Shown: positions 1-8,834, numbered from the stretch's first letter. The stretch: DNA of 64,000 bases from Amycolatopsis sp. EV170708-02-1 (GCF_022479115.1 NZ_CP092497.1:1488001-1552000), one strand, 5' to 3'. Program-made: numbers and translations. The notes: generated by a model not told the origin, from the letters alone.

Positions 1-645
1 CTTCTGGCGAAGCTGCCCGGACGACGCGGCCGGGCGGAAAGCGTGAAGGTCCTCGACGGGGTCCGGTGGCTGATGAGGCACCGCCTGCTTCGTGCTCTCG
101 CGTTGCTGCTGGGCATCAACACCTTCTGCGGTCAGCTCGGGAACGCGACGCTCGTCCTGTTCGTGACCGACGTGCTGCATCTCGGCGCGGGGGTGTTCGG
201 TCTGCTGCTCGCCGGTGCGGCGATCGGAGGCGTCGTGGGCGGGTTGGTGATCACGCGGCTGGTCGCCTGGCTCGGCGACCTCCGCGCGCTCCTCGTCTCG
301 CTCGCCGTGAACGCCACCGTTTTCGTCGGAATGGGGTTCAGCCCGAACGTCGTCGTCCTCGGCGGGCTCTTCGCGGTGAGCAGTTTCGTGACGACCATCT
401 GGAACGTCGTCACCGTCGGCGTCCGGCAACAGGAGGTGCCGTCGACTCTGCTCGGCCGGGTCAACAGCGTCTACCGGCTGCTCGGCTGGGGACTGATGCC
501 GCTCGGCGCGCTGGCGGGCGGGCTGCTCGCGCACAGGTTCGGGCTTCGCGTTCCCTATCCCGTCGCGGGCCTCGTGCGCGGCGTCGCGCTCCTGGCCGCG
601 CTTCCGGTGCTGATCCCGGCGATGCGGGACGCTACTCCTCGGTGA
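1..645 (+). CDS. MFS exporter, C-terminal part (5' end outside window)
   Basis: The frame is open from the first base, so the gene starts upstream and only its last 214 residues are visible. They form about six hydrophobic helices joined by short basic loops, the second half of a 12-helix major facilitator. The GRVNSVYRLLGWG stretch after the fourth visible helix resembles the conserved loop of the EntS/MFS_3 exporter group. The likely role is export of a small molecule across the inner membrane; the substrate cannot be read. The stop lies inside the 3' end of the converging small gene, giving a 14-base tail-to-tail overlap. Confidence 0.8.
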   Translation, partial: LLAKLPGRRGRAESVKVLDGVRWLMRHRLLRALALLLGINTFCGQLGNATLVLFVTDVLHLGAGVFGLLLAGAAIGGVVGGLVITRLVAWLGDLRALLVSLAVNATVFVGMGFSPNVVVLGGLFAVSSFVTTIWNVVTVGVRQQEVPSTLLGRVNSVYRLLGWGLMPLGALAGGLLAHRFGLRVPYPVAGLVRGVALLAALPVLIPAMRDATPR

Positions 646-853
646 GTTCGGCCAGCTGATCCGCGGCGTCCTGGTTCCCAGCCGCGGCCAGCCGCCGCAG
701 TTCGTCCAGCGCGCCCAGTTCGGTCGCCGTTTCGATCAGCTGGTCTGCTGCGTCGCTGCTGCCGCCGTCGGCCAGCCGCCGGAGTTCGGCCAGGTCACCG
801 CTTTCGGCGGCCTCCTGGATCCGTTCGTCGATGGCGTCCTGCTCAGCGCTCAT
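632..853 (-). CDS. Small acidic helical-repeat protein, 73 aa
   Basis: This gene encodes 73 residues and starts at an ATG only 2 bases after the P450 stop, so it is the last gene of the leftward P450 operon. The protein is rich in Ala, Glu, Asp and Leu. It contains two consecutive copies of one helical unit, AELRRLADGGSSDAADQLIE and DELRRLAAAGNQDAADQLAE, preceded by a degenerate third. There is no signal peptide, cysteine or membrane helix. The repeats suggest a small alpha-helical solenoid or adaptor of HEAT/ankyrin-like size. No function is known to me; position suggests a partner of the P450 system, or only a hitchhiker. Longer upstream starts would overlap P450 coding sequence and are unlikely. 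Confidence 0.7.
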   Translation of the reverse strand: MSAEQDAIDERIQEAAESGDLAELRRLADGGSSDAADQLIETATELGALDELRRLAAAGNQDAADQLAELTEE

Positions 854-855
854 GG

Positions 856-2046
856 TCACCAGGTTACGGGCAGTGCGTACACCCCGTAGACGGAACCGTC
901 GTGCTTGAAGTCGATCTCCGACAGGTCGGCCGCGAGCCGGAGCGTGGGGACGCGCCGGTACAGCGTGCCGTAGACGACCTGCAGTTCCATCCGGGCGAGC
1001 GGCTGGCCGAGGCATTGGTGCACGCCGAAACCGAAGGCCACGTGACGGCGGGAGTCGCGGCGGAGGTCGAGCCGGTCGGGGTCGGGGAAGACGTCGGGAT
1101 CGCGGTTGCCGATGTCGTTGGCGAGGATGATGCCCTCGCCCGCCCGGATGACCTGGCCCGCGATCTCGATGTCCTCGAGCGCGACCCGGCGGCGTCCGTT
1201 GTGCGTGATGTGCAGGTAGCGCAGCAGTTCTTCGACGGCGGAGGCGACCAGCTTCGGGTCTTCGGTCTCGCGAAGGAGAGCGAGCTGATCCGGGTGTTCG
1301 AGCAACGCCAGCGTGCCGAGCGCGATCATGTTGGCCGTCGTCTCGTGCCCGGCGATCAGCATCAGAACGCCCATCTGGGCCGCTTCCTCCCGGGTCAGTT
1401 CACCGGCGCGGATGCGCTCGGTGAGGCCGGACAGGAGATCGTCGCCGGGCTTCCGGAGCTTTTCGCCGATCAGCTCGCCGAGGTACTCGCCCAGCGCGGC
1501 ACCCGCGGCGGCTTTCGCCTCGGGGCCGGTCTCACGGTTGATCAGGACGTTGCTGTTGTCCTGGAAGAACTCGTGATCCGCGTAAGGGACACCCAGCAAC
1601 TGACAGATCACCAGGGAGGGCACGGGAAGCGCGAACGCCGTGACGAGGTCGGCGGGGTTCGGCCCGGCCAGCATCTCGTCGATCAGGTCGTCCACGATCT
1701 TCTGCACGCCGGGCCGCATGGCCTCCACGCGTTTGATGGTGAACGGCGCGGTCACCATCCGGCGCAGCCGGGCGTGTTCGGGGTCGTCCATCAGGATGAA
1801 ACTGATGGAGCCACCTCGCAGTGGTGTCGGGCTCGGATAGCCGGGCCGGGTGATGTCGGCGCTGATGCGGGGATCCGAGAGCAGTTTCCGCTGGTCGGCG
1901 TACCGGGTCGCGAGCCACGGCGTGCTGTCGTCCCACAGCCGGACCCGCGCGAGCGGGGTTTCCTCCTGCAGCGACCGGATGGCGGGCGGCGGGTCGAACG
2001 GGCAGCCAGTCGCCCTGGCGGCGGGAAAGGAAGGTGTGGTGGTCAA
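856..2046 (-). CDS. Cytochrome P450, CYP105/107-like
   Basis: A 396-residue soluble bacterial P450. The oxygen-activation helix motif AGHETT, the ExxR pair (EELLR) and the heme loop FGFGVHQCLG with Cys345 as axial ligand are all present, so the enzyme should be functional. It would hydroxylate or otherwise oxidise a small lipophilic molecule using electrons from the ferredoxin and reductase just upstream. I chose the TTG at 2046 because it has a strong GGAGG six to seven bases upstream and overlaps the reductase stop as TTGA; no ATG or GTG gives a family-length protein. Second P450 of the operon; substrate unknown. Confidence 0.9.
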   Translation of the reverse strand: MTTTPSFPAARATGCPFDPPPAIRSLQEETPLARVRLWDDSTPWLATRYADQRKLLSDPRISADITRPGYPSPTPLRGGSISFILMDDPEHARLRRMVTAPFTIKRVEAMRPGVQKIVDDLIDEMLAGPNPADLVTAFALPVPSLVICQLLGVPYADHEFFQDNSNVLINRETGPEAKAAAGAALGEYLGELIGEKLRKPGDDLLSGLTERIRAGELTREEAAQMGVLMLIAGHETTANMIALGTLALLEHPDQLALLRETEDPKLVASAVEELLRYLHITHNGRRRVALEDIEIAGQVIRAGEGIILANDIGNRDPDVFPDPDRLDLRRDSRRHVAFGFGVHQCLGQPLARMELQVVYGTLYRRVPTLRLAADLSEIDFKHDGSVYGVYALPVTW

Positions 2047-3203
2047 GGCTTTCCTCCAACGAGAACGCCCGGGCGGCGCAGGCGGGCTTGTTTGGGCATG
2101 TTCCAGCCGAGGACACCGGTCACCACGCCGTTTCGCCGGTATTCGGCGACGAAGCGGCGATCGGCGAGTGAGCCCTCCACAAAGGACACTTCGGCGTCCG
2201 GGAAAAGGGTTCCGTGCACGTGGATCTTGGTGTCGAACTGGTCGGTCCAGAAGTAGGGGACCGGGAGGTAGGGCCGGTCCTCGCCGAGGATGACCGTCGC
2301 GACGTGGGCGGCCTGCTCGGTGGCGTTGGTCCGGTTCTCCAGCCGCAAGGTCACGTCGAGTGCTTCGTGATGCCAGCGGGCCACGTCGCCCACGGCGTAG
2401 ATCCCGTCCGCCGCGCGGCATCGGGAATCGCAGACGACGCCGTTCGCCGGCGCCAGCCCGCTGCCTTCGAGCCAGTCCGTCGCCGGGGCGGCGCCGAACG
2501 CCACCACGACGACGTCCGCGGGGAGCACCTCGCCGGTTTCCAGTCGTACACCGGTGACGCGCCCATCGAGCGAATCCAGTCCGGTGACCGCCGCGCCGAG
2601 CCGCAGGGACACGCCGCGGGATTCGTGCAGCTCCGCCAGCAGCCCGGCGACGGTCGGGCCGAACTGTGCGGCCAGTGGCGCCGGTTGCGGGCCCGCGAGG
2701 GTGACCGGGACGCCCATCCCGGCGGCGACGGCGGCGATTTCGGTACCGAGGACGCCGTCGCCGACGACGACCGCCCGCGAACAGGACAGCAGGTCCGCCC
2801 GCAAGGCCAGCGCGTCGTCGAGGGTGCGGAGAACGTGGACACCGTCGAGGCCGCTCTGGTCCGGGAAGGTGCGTGGTCGCAGTCCGGTGGCGAGCACGAC
2901 GTCGTCGGCGGTCAGTGTGCGTCCCGAGGCGGTGTGCACGGTCCGTTCCCGGACGTCCAGCGCGACGGCCGAGTCGCCGAGCAGGAACTCGGTATCCAAT
3001 GTGGACAAACGGTCGGCGGGGCGGAGCTGGGTTCGTGCCGGTTCCCACTGTCCGGAAAGGACCTGTTTGGACAGGGGAGGCCGGTCGTAGGGGAGATGCG
3101 GTTCGGCGCCCAACACCGTGATGCGGTCCGCGTAACCCTTGCGGCGCAAGGCCTCCACCGTGGCGAGGCCGCCGGCGGAGGCGCCGACCACGAGCAGGGT
3201 CAC
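2043..3203 (-). CDS. FAD-dependent ferredoxin reductase
   Basis: A 386-residue NAD(P)H:ferredoxin oxidoreductase of the rubredoxin/putidaredoxin reductase type. The N terminus has the FAD-binding glycine motif VVGASAGG, then PYDRPPLSK, a second nucleotide motif VVVGDGVLGTEIA near residue 150, and the FAD contact GIYAVGDVA. The C-terminal domain fits the reductase dimerisation region. It should pass electrons from NAD(P)H to the adjacent ferredoxin and so to the two P450s. The GTG start at 3203 overlaps the ferredoxin stop by four bases (GTGA) and its own stop overlaps the next P450 start, so expression is tightly coupled. Confidence 0.9.
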   Translation of the reverse strand: MTLLVVGASAGGLATVEALRRKGYADRITVLGAEPHLPYDRPPLSKQVLSGQWEPARTQLRPADRLSTLDTEFLLGDSAVALDVRERTVHTASGRTLTADDVVLATGLRPRTFPDQSGLDGVHVLRTLDDALALRADLLSCSRAVVVGDGVLGTEIAAVAAGMGVPVTLAGPQPAPLAAQFGPTVAGLLAELHESRGVSLRLGAAVTGLDSLDGRVTGVRLETGEVLPADVVVVAFGAAPATDWLEGSGLAPANGVVCDSRCRAADGIYAVGDVARWHHEALDVTLRLENRTNATEQAAHVATVILGEDRPYLPVPYFWTDQFDTKIHVHGTLFPDAEVSFVEGSLADRRFVAEYRRNGVVTGVLGWNMPKQARLRRPGVLVGGKP

Positions 3204-3394
3204 TCGCTCACCGTGATGGCGGCGCCGGGGCAGACGTCGGCGGCTTCGCGGACGATGTCGTGCGAGTCCTGGCCGGGCGACTCCTGGAGCAGAAGCACGA
3301 TGCCGTCTTCCTCGCGCTGGTCGAAGACGTCGGGGGCGAGCAGCACGCAGGTTCCGGCGCCGCAGCATTTGTCCTGGTCGACGGTGATCTTCAT
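3200..3394 (-). CDS. [3Fe-4S] ferredoxin, P450 partner
   Basis: A 64-residue acidic ferredoxin of the type that accompanies CYP105 and related P450s. The cluster motif is C-x2-A-x2-C (KCCGAGTC, Cys10 to Cys16) with a third cysteine in the later CPGA. The Ala where a 4Fe-4S ferredoxin would have its second cysteine indicates a 3Fe-4S cluster. APDVF and the acidic loop after it match the family. It sits between the TetR gene and the reductase, sharing ATGA and GTGA overlaps with them, and is the evident electron carrier for P450s on both sides. Confidence 0.92.
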   Translation of the reverse strand: MKITVDQDKCCGAGTCVLLAPDVFDQREEDGIVLLLQESPGQDSHDIVREAADVCPGAAITVSE

Positions 3395-4071
3395 GGTCCT
3401 TTTCCTTCGTCCGGGCCGGGAGTGACCGGTGCCAGCCAGATCCCGGCGAGTGCGTCGATGAGCCCGGTCGCGGCGTCCTGCCAGGTGGACCGGGGGGTGG
3501 GGGTGCCCTCGGCGAGGGCGCGTTCGCGTTCGGCGACCATGTGGACCAGCAGCTGGCGGGCCATGTCGCCGCGTTCGGCGCGGACGTCGGCGGGCAGATC
3601 GGGCAGGCAGCGATGGAGCCCTTCGACGATCCGCACCAGTGACGGCGAGGTCAGGGATTCCTCGACCATGATCGGGCGGAGCGCGGGGTCGGTCATCACC
3701 TGCGCGCCGAACCGCGCGAACCAGGTCGGGCTGCCGAGCGTGGCCAGATGCTCGGCCACCGGGGCGACCAGGCAGCCGATCCAGGCCCGCAGGTCCGTGC
3801 TGTCACCGACATCGGCGAGCATCCGGCGGCGGATCTCTTCGATCGGCCCCGCATGACGGCGGGCGATCGCGCGCACCAGATCGGCCTTGGTGCCGAAGTG
3901 GTAGCCGACCGCGGTGTTGTTGCCCTGTCCCGCCGCTTCGCTGACCTGGCGGTTGGACACGGCGAAGACGCCGTGTTCGGCGAACAGCCGCTCCGCCGCG
4001 GTCAGGATCAGTTCCCGCGTCGCTTGCGCCCGTTCGGCGCGGGCGCCGGTGATCTCACTCGTCATGGGCAT
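3391..4071 (-). CDS. TetR-family transcriptional regulator
   Basis: A 226-residue one-component repressor. The N-terminal TetR domain (about residues 15-65) has the usual helix-turn-helix with NRQVSEAAG and VGYHFGTKADLVRA; the rest is a helical ligand-binding domain. The start used here overlaps the stop of the upstream P450 as TGATG, and the stop overlaps the ferredoxin start as ATGA, so the regulator is made together with the enzymes. It is unusual for the regulator to lie inside the enzyme operon; this would give negative feedback. Its probable operator is the 20-bp palindrome at 5339-5358. The inducing ligand is unknown but may be the P450 substrate. Confidence 0.88.
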   Translation of the reverse strand: MPMTSEITGARAERAQATRELILTAAERLFAEHGVFAVSNRQVSEAAGQGNNTAVGYHFGTKADLVRAIARRHAGPIEEIRRRMLADVGDSTDLRAWIGCLVAPVAEHLATLGSPTWFARFGAQVMTDPALRPIMVEESLTSPSLVRIVEGLHRCLPDLPADVRAERGDMARQLLVHMVAERERALAEGTPTPRSTWQDAATGLIDALAGIWLAPVTPGPDEGKGP

Positions 4072-5279
4072 CACCATCGCACGGGCAGTTCCCGCAGTCC
4101 GCCGACGGCGAGCCCTTCGACCTTGCGCAGCTCCGCCGCGGTGACGGCGAGCTCCAGGGCGGGCAGTTTGTCCAGCAGGACACCGAGGACGACCTGGAGT
4201 TCGGTCCGGGCGAGCGGCTGCCCCAGGCACGCGTGCGCGCCGGCGCCGAACGCCAGATGCGGGTTCGGGCTCCGGTCGAGCGTCATGTCGGCGGCGGCTT
4301 CGAACGCGCTCTCGTCGCGGTTCGCCGCGGCCATGCTGCACATCGCGGTGGTGCCCGCCGGCAGGGTCGTGCCGCCGACCTCGAAATCCTCCGTGAGGTA
4401 GCGCGACATGCCGATCCCCGCGTTGGCGTCCATGCGCAGGGACTCCTCGACGGCGGTGCGGATCAGCGACCTGTCCGCGAGCAGCGCTTCCCAGCGGCTC
4501 CGGTCCTCCAGCAGCATCGCGACCATCTTCGCGATCATGTTCGCGGTGGTCTCGTGCCCGGCGATGAGCAGCCCGATGCCGGTCGCGACGAGCAGCGCGT
4601 CGGACCAGCGCTCACCGTCGACATCGGTGTCGGTGATGAGCGCGCTGAGGATGTCTTCGCCGGGCTCGGCCCGCTTCGCCGCGATGTGCTCGCCCATGTA
4701 CCGGCCGAATTCCGCCTGTGCGACGTCGAATTCGGCCTGGGTGTAACGGGTCATGCTGAGCATGACGTCGGACCAGTGGGCGAAGCGTTCCCGGTCGCTG
4801 TCCGGGACGCCGAGCATGTCGCAGATGACCCACACCGGGAGCGGGAAGGCCAAGCTCGCCTTGAGGTCCGCGGGCTCGCCCTTCGCGACCATTTCGTCGA
4901 TCAGCTGGACGGCCATCGCCTCCATCCGCGGCCGCAGCGCGTTCATCCGCTTGGCGGTGAACCACTTCCCGAGCATCCGGCGCCACTTCAGGTGCGCCTC
5001 GCCGTGCTGCGGGATCACGCCCGCCATCTCGCTGTTGAAGACCCCGCCCGATTCGGTGTCCGCGACCCGCGCCGCGTTGTCGGCGGGGGTCGGCCTGGTG
5101 AACCGGGGGTCGGAAAGGACGCTTTTGACGTCCGCGTAGCGGGTGATCAGCGTCGCCTCGTCGCCGCTCGCGAGGGTGACCTTGGCGACCGGGCATTTCG
5201 CGCGGAACTCGGCCCATTCGGCGGGCGGCGCCAGGGCGGCCTCGGTCGGGAACGGGAAGCTCGGCGGACGCTCCGTCAT
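4071..5279 (-). CDS. Cytochrome P450, first gene of the operon
   Basis: A 402-residue soluble P450. AGHETT of the I helix, EESLR of the K helix and the heme loop FGAGAHACLG with Cys351 are intact. The ATG at 5279 has a GGAG ribosome site about seven bases upstream. It opens the operon P450-TetR-ferredoxin-reductase-P450-small protein and shares the single ferredoxin/reductase pair with the second P450. The two P450s are clearly different in sequence, so they probably do different oxidations on one compound or family. Regulation is expected at the palindrome at 5339-5358, shared with a divergent exporter gene, a layout typical of inducible xenobiotic handling. Confidence 0.9.
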   Translation of the reverse strand: MTERPPSFPFPTEAALAPPAEWAEFRAKCPVAKVTLASGDEATLITRYADVKSVLSDPRFTRPTPADNAARVADTESGGVFNSEMAGVIPQHGEAHLKWRRMLGKWFTAKRMNALRPRMEAMAVQLIDEMVAKGEPADLKASLAFPLPVWVICDMLGVPDSDRERFAHWSDVMLSMTRYTQAEFDVAQAEFGRYMGEHIAAKRAEPGEDILSALITDTDVDGERWSDALLVATGIGLLIAGHETTANMIAKMVAMLLEDRSRWEALLADRSLIRTAVEESLRMDANAGIGMSRYLTEDFEVGGTTLPAGTTAMCSMAAANRDESAFEAAADMTLDRSPNPHLAFGAGAHACLGQPLARTELQVVLGVLLDKLPALELAVTAAELRKVEGLAVGGLRELPVRW

Positions 5280-5338
5280 CGAAAGCTCCTTCAGCGTGGC
5301 GGGGTTCGGTGATGCACACAGTGCCCGGGTTGTTGGCA

Positions 5339-5358
5339 TAAGTCAATCAACTGACTTA
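5339..5358. promoter_or_regulatory. Palindromic operator between P450 operon and MFS gene
   Basis: The arms TAAGTCA and TGACTTA are perfect inverted repeats separated by ATCAAC, 20 bp in all. It lies 60 bp upstream of the P450 start and 40 bp upstream of the divergent MFS start, in locally AT-rich DNA. The size and position are those of a TetR operator, and the operon encodes a TetR protein. Binding is inferred. Confidence 0.6.
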
Positions 5359-5397
5359 AGTTGGTGTTCTTCGCCCGATCCCCCTCGGAGGCCTTGA

Positions 5398-6642
5398 ATG
5401 ACTCAGCCCGTGCCACGTCCTCAGCCGATCGTGGTGGTGTTAGCGCTGGGCGGGATCGTGGTCTCGCTGATGCAGACCCTGGTCATCCCCCTGATCCCGA
5501 AGCTGCCGGAACTCCTGGACGCGTCGCCCGCCGACGCGGTCTGGGTGATCACGGCGACGCTGCTGGCGAGCGCCGTCGCGACGCCGGTCGTCGGCAGGCT
5601 CGGCGACATGTACGGGAAGCGGCGGATGCTGCTGCTCAGCCTCGGCATGCTGATCGCCGGCTCGATCGTCGCCGGGCTCAGCGACACGCTGGCGCCGATG
5701 GTCGCCGGCCGGGTCCTGCAGGGTTTCGCGGCCGGGGTGATCCCGCTCGGGATCAGCATCATGCGCGACGAACTCCCGGCCGAAAGGCTCGCTTCGGCGA
5801 CGGCGACGATGAGCGCCTCACTCGGCGTCGGCGGCGCGCTCGGCCTGCCCGCGGCGGCGCTGCTCGCCGAGAACGCCGACTGGCATCTGCTGTTCTGGAC
5901 GGCGGCCGGGCTCGGTGTCGTCGTGACCGCGCTCGTGCCGGCGTTCGTCCCCGAATCGAACGTCCGCACCGGTGGCCGGTTCGACCTCGTCGGCGCGGTA
6001 GGGCTTTCGGCCGCGCTGGTCTGTCTTCTGCTGGCGATTTCCCAAGGGGCGCGGTGGGGCTGGGCGAGCGGGCGGACGCTGGGTCTGTTCGCGGCCGCCG
6101 CGCTCGTCCTGCTGCTGTGGGGTGGTTGGGAACTGCGCACGGCCCGTCCGCTGGTGGATCTGCGGACGACCGTCCGGCGGCAGGTCCTGCTGACGAACCT
6201 GACGTCGATCGTGTTCGCGTTCGCGATGTTCGCGCAGTCGCTGGTGCTGCCGCAGATCCTCCAGCTCCCGGCGGCGACCGGCTACGGGCTCGGGCAGACC
6301 ATGCTGGTCACCGGGCTGGTGCTGGTGCCGTCCGGTGTGGTGATGATGCTGACCGCCCCGCTGTCCGCGCGGCTCACGAAGGCCCGCGGACCCAAGGCGA
6401 CGCTGATGCTCGGCGCTCTCGTCGTCGCCGCGGGCTATGGCCTCGGCACCGTCCTGATGGCGAGCGTGTGGCATCTCGTGCTGGTGTCCGCCACGATCGG
6501 CGCCGGCATCGGGCTCGCCTACGGCGCGATGCCCGCGCTCATCATGGGCGCCGTCCCGGTGTCGGAGACGGCGGCCGCGAACAGCCTCAACACCCTGATG
6601 CGCGCGATCGGCACGTCGATCTCCAGCGCCGTCGCGGGGTGA
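5398..6642 (+). CDS. MFS exporter (DHA2-like), prematurely stopped by a frameshift
   Basis: As written this gene encodes 414 residues with about twelve membrane helices. It has the MFS loop-2/3 signature VGRLGDMYGKRRML, motif C-like GGALGLPAAALLA, and a second-half ARLTKARGPKATLML loop. The reading stops at TGA 6640-6642, immediately after a run of four Gs. In the next frame the family sequence resumes at once (VILAQLTVSF, then a full hydrophobic helix). One additional G in the run at 6636-6639 would restore a normal 14-helix exporter. It is divergent from the P450 operon and shares its operator, so it may export the same compound or a product of it. Truncated protein, or sequencing error. 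Confidence 0.8.
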   Translation: MTQPVPRPQPIVVVLALGGIVVSLMQTLVIPLIPKLPELLDASPADAVWVITATLLASAVATPVVGRLGDMYGKRRMLLLSLGMLIAGSIVAGLSDTLAPMVAGRVLQGFAAGVIPLGISIMRDELPAERLASATATMSASLGVGGALGLPAAALLAENADWHLLFWTAAGLGVVVTALVPAFVPESNVRTGGRFDLVGAVGLSAALVCLLLAISQGARWGWASGRTLGLFAAAALVLLLWGGWELRTARPLVDLRTTVRRQVLLTNLTSIVFAFAMFAQSLVLPQILQLPAATGYGLGQTMLVTGLVLVPSGVVMMLTAPLSARLTKARGPKATLMLGALVVAAGYGLGTVLMASVWHLVLVSATIGAGIGLAYGAMPALIMGAVPVSETAAANSLNTLMRAIGTSISSAVAG

Positions 6643-6887
6643 TCCTGGCGCAGCTGACCGTCTCTTTCGGGCCGGTGCAGGTCCCGTCCCAGGGCGGTTT
6701 CCGGCTGATCATGGGGCTCGGCTCGGCGACCGCGCTCTTCGCGCTGGCGATCGCCGCGTTCATTCCCGGCCGGTCTTCGCCAGTTTCGACGGCCACCAGA
6801 TCTTCCGTCCGGCGTCCACCGCCAGCGCCGGTACCAGCAGCGAGCGCACCAGGAGCGTATCGAGCAGGACGCCGAACGCGACGATGA
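6642..6887 (+). pseudogene. Out-of-frame C-terminal remnant of the MFS exporter
   Basis: This is the continuation of the preceding exporter in the restored frame: VILAQLTVSF followed by a glycine-rich helix ending AFIPGR near 6772. The conserved part ends there. The frame stays open to a stop at 6885-6887, 128 bases into the opposite-strand MMPL gene, and that tail looks like antisense coding. The original stop may therefore also have been altered. It has no start of its own and would not be translated separately. Confidence 0.6.
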
Positions 6888-8790
6888 AAGCCAGCTGCGC
6901 CAGGAAAAGGATGGGCAGGACGGCGAGAGCGGCGAAGGTCGCGGCGAGCACGACACCCGCGGACGTGATCACGCCGCCGGTGACGCGCAGGCCGCGCAGG
7001 GTCCCGTCCCGCGTGCCGATCCTGCCCGCCTCTTCGCGGACCCTCGTCATCAGGAAGATGTTGTAGTCGATCCCCAGCGCGACGAGGAAGACGAAGCCGA
7101 ACAGCGGGACGACCGGGTCGGCGCCGGGGAAGTCGAAGACGTGGTTGAACACCAGCGCCGAGACCCCCATCGTCGCGGCGAAGGACAGCACCACCGTGCC
7201 GATCAGCAGCAGCGGCGCCAGCAGTGACCGCAGGAGCAGCGCGAGCACGAGGAAGATCACGACCAGGACGATCGGGATGATCACCATCCGGTCGTGTTCG
7301 GAGGTCTCCCTCGTGTCGAGCAGGGTGGCCGTCGGCCCGCCGACCTTGGTGCCGTCGAAGGTGTGGACGGCGTCGCGGATCCGTTGCACCGTCGCGACGG
7401 CCGCGTCGGAGTCCGGGGGATCGGCGAGGACGGCGTCGATCTTCGCGAGTCCGCCCGCTTCGCCGCTTTGGCGGACGTCCGAGACGCCGGGGACACGCGC
7501 CAGCGCGGTGACGGCCGGAGCCTGACCGGCGGGGGTGATGATCACCGTGGGCGAGCCGGAGCCGCCGGGGAAGTAGCGCGAGAGGACTTCCTGTCCCGCG
7601 ACGGAATCGACCGGCGTGAGGAAGACGTCGGACTGCGCGGTGCCGGAGGCCTTGAGCTGGGGGAGGAACGCGCCGCCCGCGAGCAGGACGACGGTCGTGA
7701 CGATCCAGATCGTCCGCGGCGCGCGGGCGACCAGGCCCGACACGCGTGCCCAAAGCCCGCCGGTCTCCTCGCGGGGCGGGGCCACCGCCGGGCGGAAGGG
7801 CCAGAAGGCGTTGCGCCCGCACAAAGCCAGGACGGCGGGCAGGAACGTGATGGTGGTGAGGAAGGCTGCGCCGATGCCGATGGCGGCGACCGGGCCGAGC
7901 CCCTTGTTGGAGTTCAGATCGCTGAACAGCAGGCACAGCACGCCGAGGATCACGGTCCCGGCGGAGGCGGCGATCGGCTCGATGGTCGAGCGCCAGGCCG
8001 TGCGGAGCGCGGTGCGGGCGTCGTCGCTGGTCCGGAGCTCTTCGCGATGGCGCGAGATCATCAGGAGCGCGTAGTCGGTGGCGGCGCCGAAGACGAGGAT
8101 GAACAGGATTCCCTGGCTCTGCCCGTTCAGGGCCAGCACGTCGTGATCCGCGAGCAGGTACACCGCGAGACTCGCCGTGCCCAGCGCGAACACCGCCGAC
8201 AACAGGACGAGCAGGGGGAGGAGGGGGCTCCGGTAGACGATGATCAGGATGACCGCGACCACCGCGCCCGCGACCAGGAGCAGCAGCCCGTCGATCCCGC
8301 CGAACGCCTCCTTGAGGTCGGCGACCTGGGCGGCGGGGCCGGTCACGAGCACCTTCAACCCGTCCGGGGTGTCACGGGCGAGCGACTCTCGCAGAGCCTC
8401 GACACCGTCACCGGGGTCGCTCGTGGCGTCCAGGAGCACGACCACCTGCGCGCCCGCGTCGCTCTGCGGAGCCGGGACGAGCCGCGCGTTCGCCGTGCGG
8501 TCGGCGAGGAACCGCTTGTCGCTCTCGGTCAGGCCCGACGGCCGCTCGGCGACGACGATCGCCGGGATGACGGCGGCGCTGGAGAACTGTTTCTGGAGCT
8601 CGCCCACCTCGGTCGCTTCGGCCGACGCCGGCAGGAAACCGCTGCTGTCGTTCTCCGTGACCTCGCTGAGCTTGCCCGCGTACGGGCCGCTGAGACCACC
8701 GAAGATCAGCCAGGCGACCGCCACCAGGGCCGGGAGCAGCCATCGCAGACGTGACCGCGTGCGGGCGCGGCGTTCGACTTCCGAGATCAT
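6760..8790 (-). CDS. MMPL-family RND transporter
   Basis: A 676-residue membrane protein of the MmpL/RND type. It shows the expected order: one N-terminal helix, a periplasmic porter domain (about residues 40-170), a block of helices with the family segment GAATDYALLMISRHREEL, a second outside domain, and a second helix block with FGFVFLVALGIDYNIFL. Such proteins use the proton gradient to export lipids or hydrophobic compounds. It is divergently paired with a MarR regulator, with an inverted repeat between the two starts, which suggests MarR-controlled efflux. The gene has no fused soluble tail, unlike some mycobacterial MmpLs. Confidence 0.9.
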   Translation of the reverse strand: MISEVERRARTRSRLRWLLPALVAVAWLIFGGLSGPYAGKLSEVTENDSSGFLPASAEATEVGELQKQFSSAAVIPAIVVAERPSGLTESDKRFLADRTANARLVPAPQSDAGAQVVVLLDATSDPGDGVEALRESLARDTPDGLKVLVTGPAAQVADLKEAFGGIDGLLLLVAGAVVAVILIIVYRSPLLPLLVLLSAVFALGTASLAVYLLADHDVLALNGQSQGILFILVFGAATDYALLMISRHREELRTSDDARTALRTAWRSTIEPIAASAGTVILGVLCLLFSDLNSNKGLGPVAAIGIGAAFLTTITFLPAVLALCGRNAFWPFRPAVAPPREETGGLWARVSGLVARAPRTIWIVTTVVLLAGGAFLPQLKASGTAQSDVFLTPVDSVAGQEVLSRYFPGGSGSPTVIITPAGQAPAVTALARVPGVSDVRQSGEAGGLAKIDAVLADPPDSDAAVATVQRIRDAVHTFDGTKVGGPTATLLDTRETSEHDRMVIIPIVLVVIFLVLALLLRSLLAPLLLIGTVVLSFAATMGVSALVFNHVFDFPGADPVVPLFGFVFLVALGIDYNIFLMTRVREEAGRIGTRDGTLRGLRVTGGVITSAGVVLAATFAALAVLPILFLAQLAFIVAFGVLLDTLLVRSLLVPALAVDAGRKIWWPSKLAKTGRE

Positions 8791-8834
8791 GGACCGATGG
8801 CTCCCGTGACAGCGCTACTTCGACGAGTGAATAG

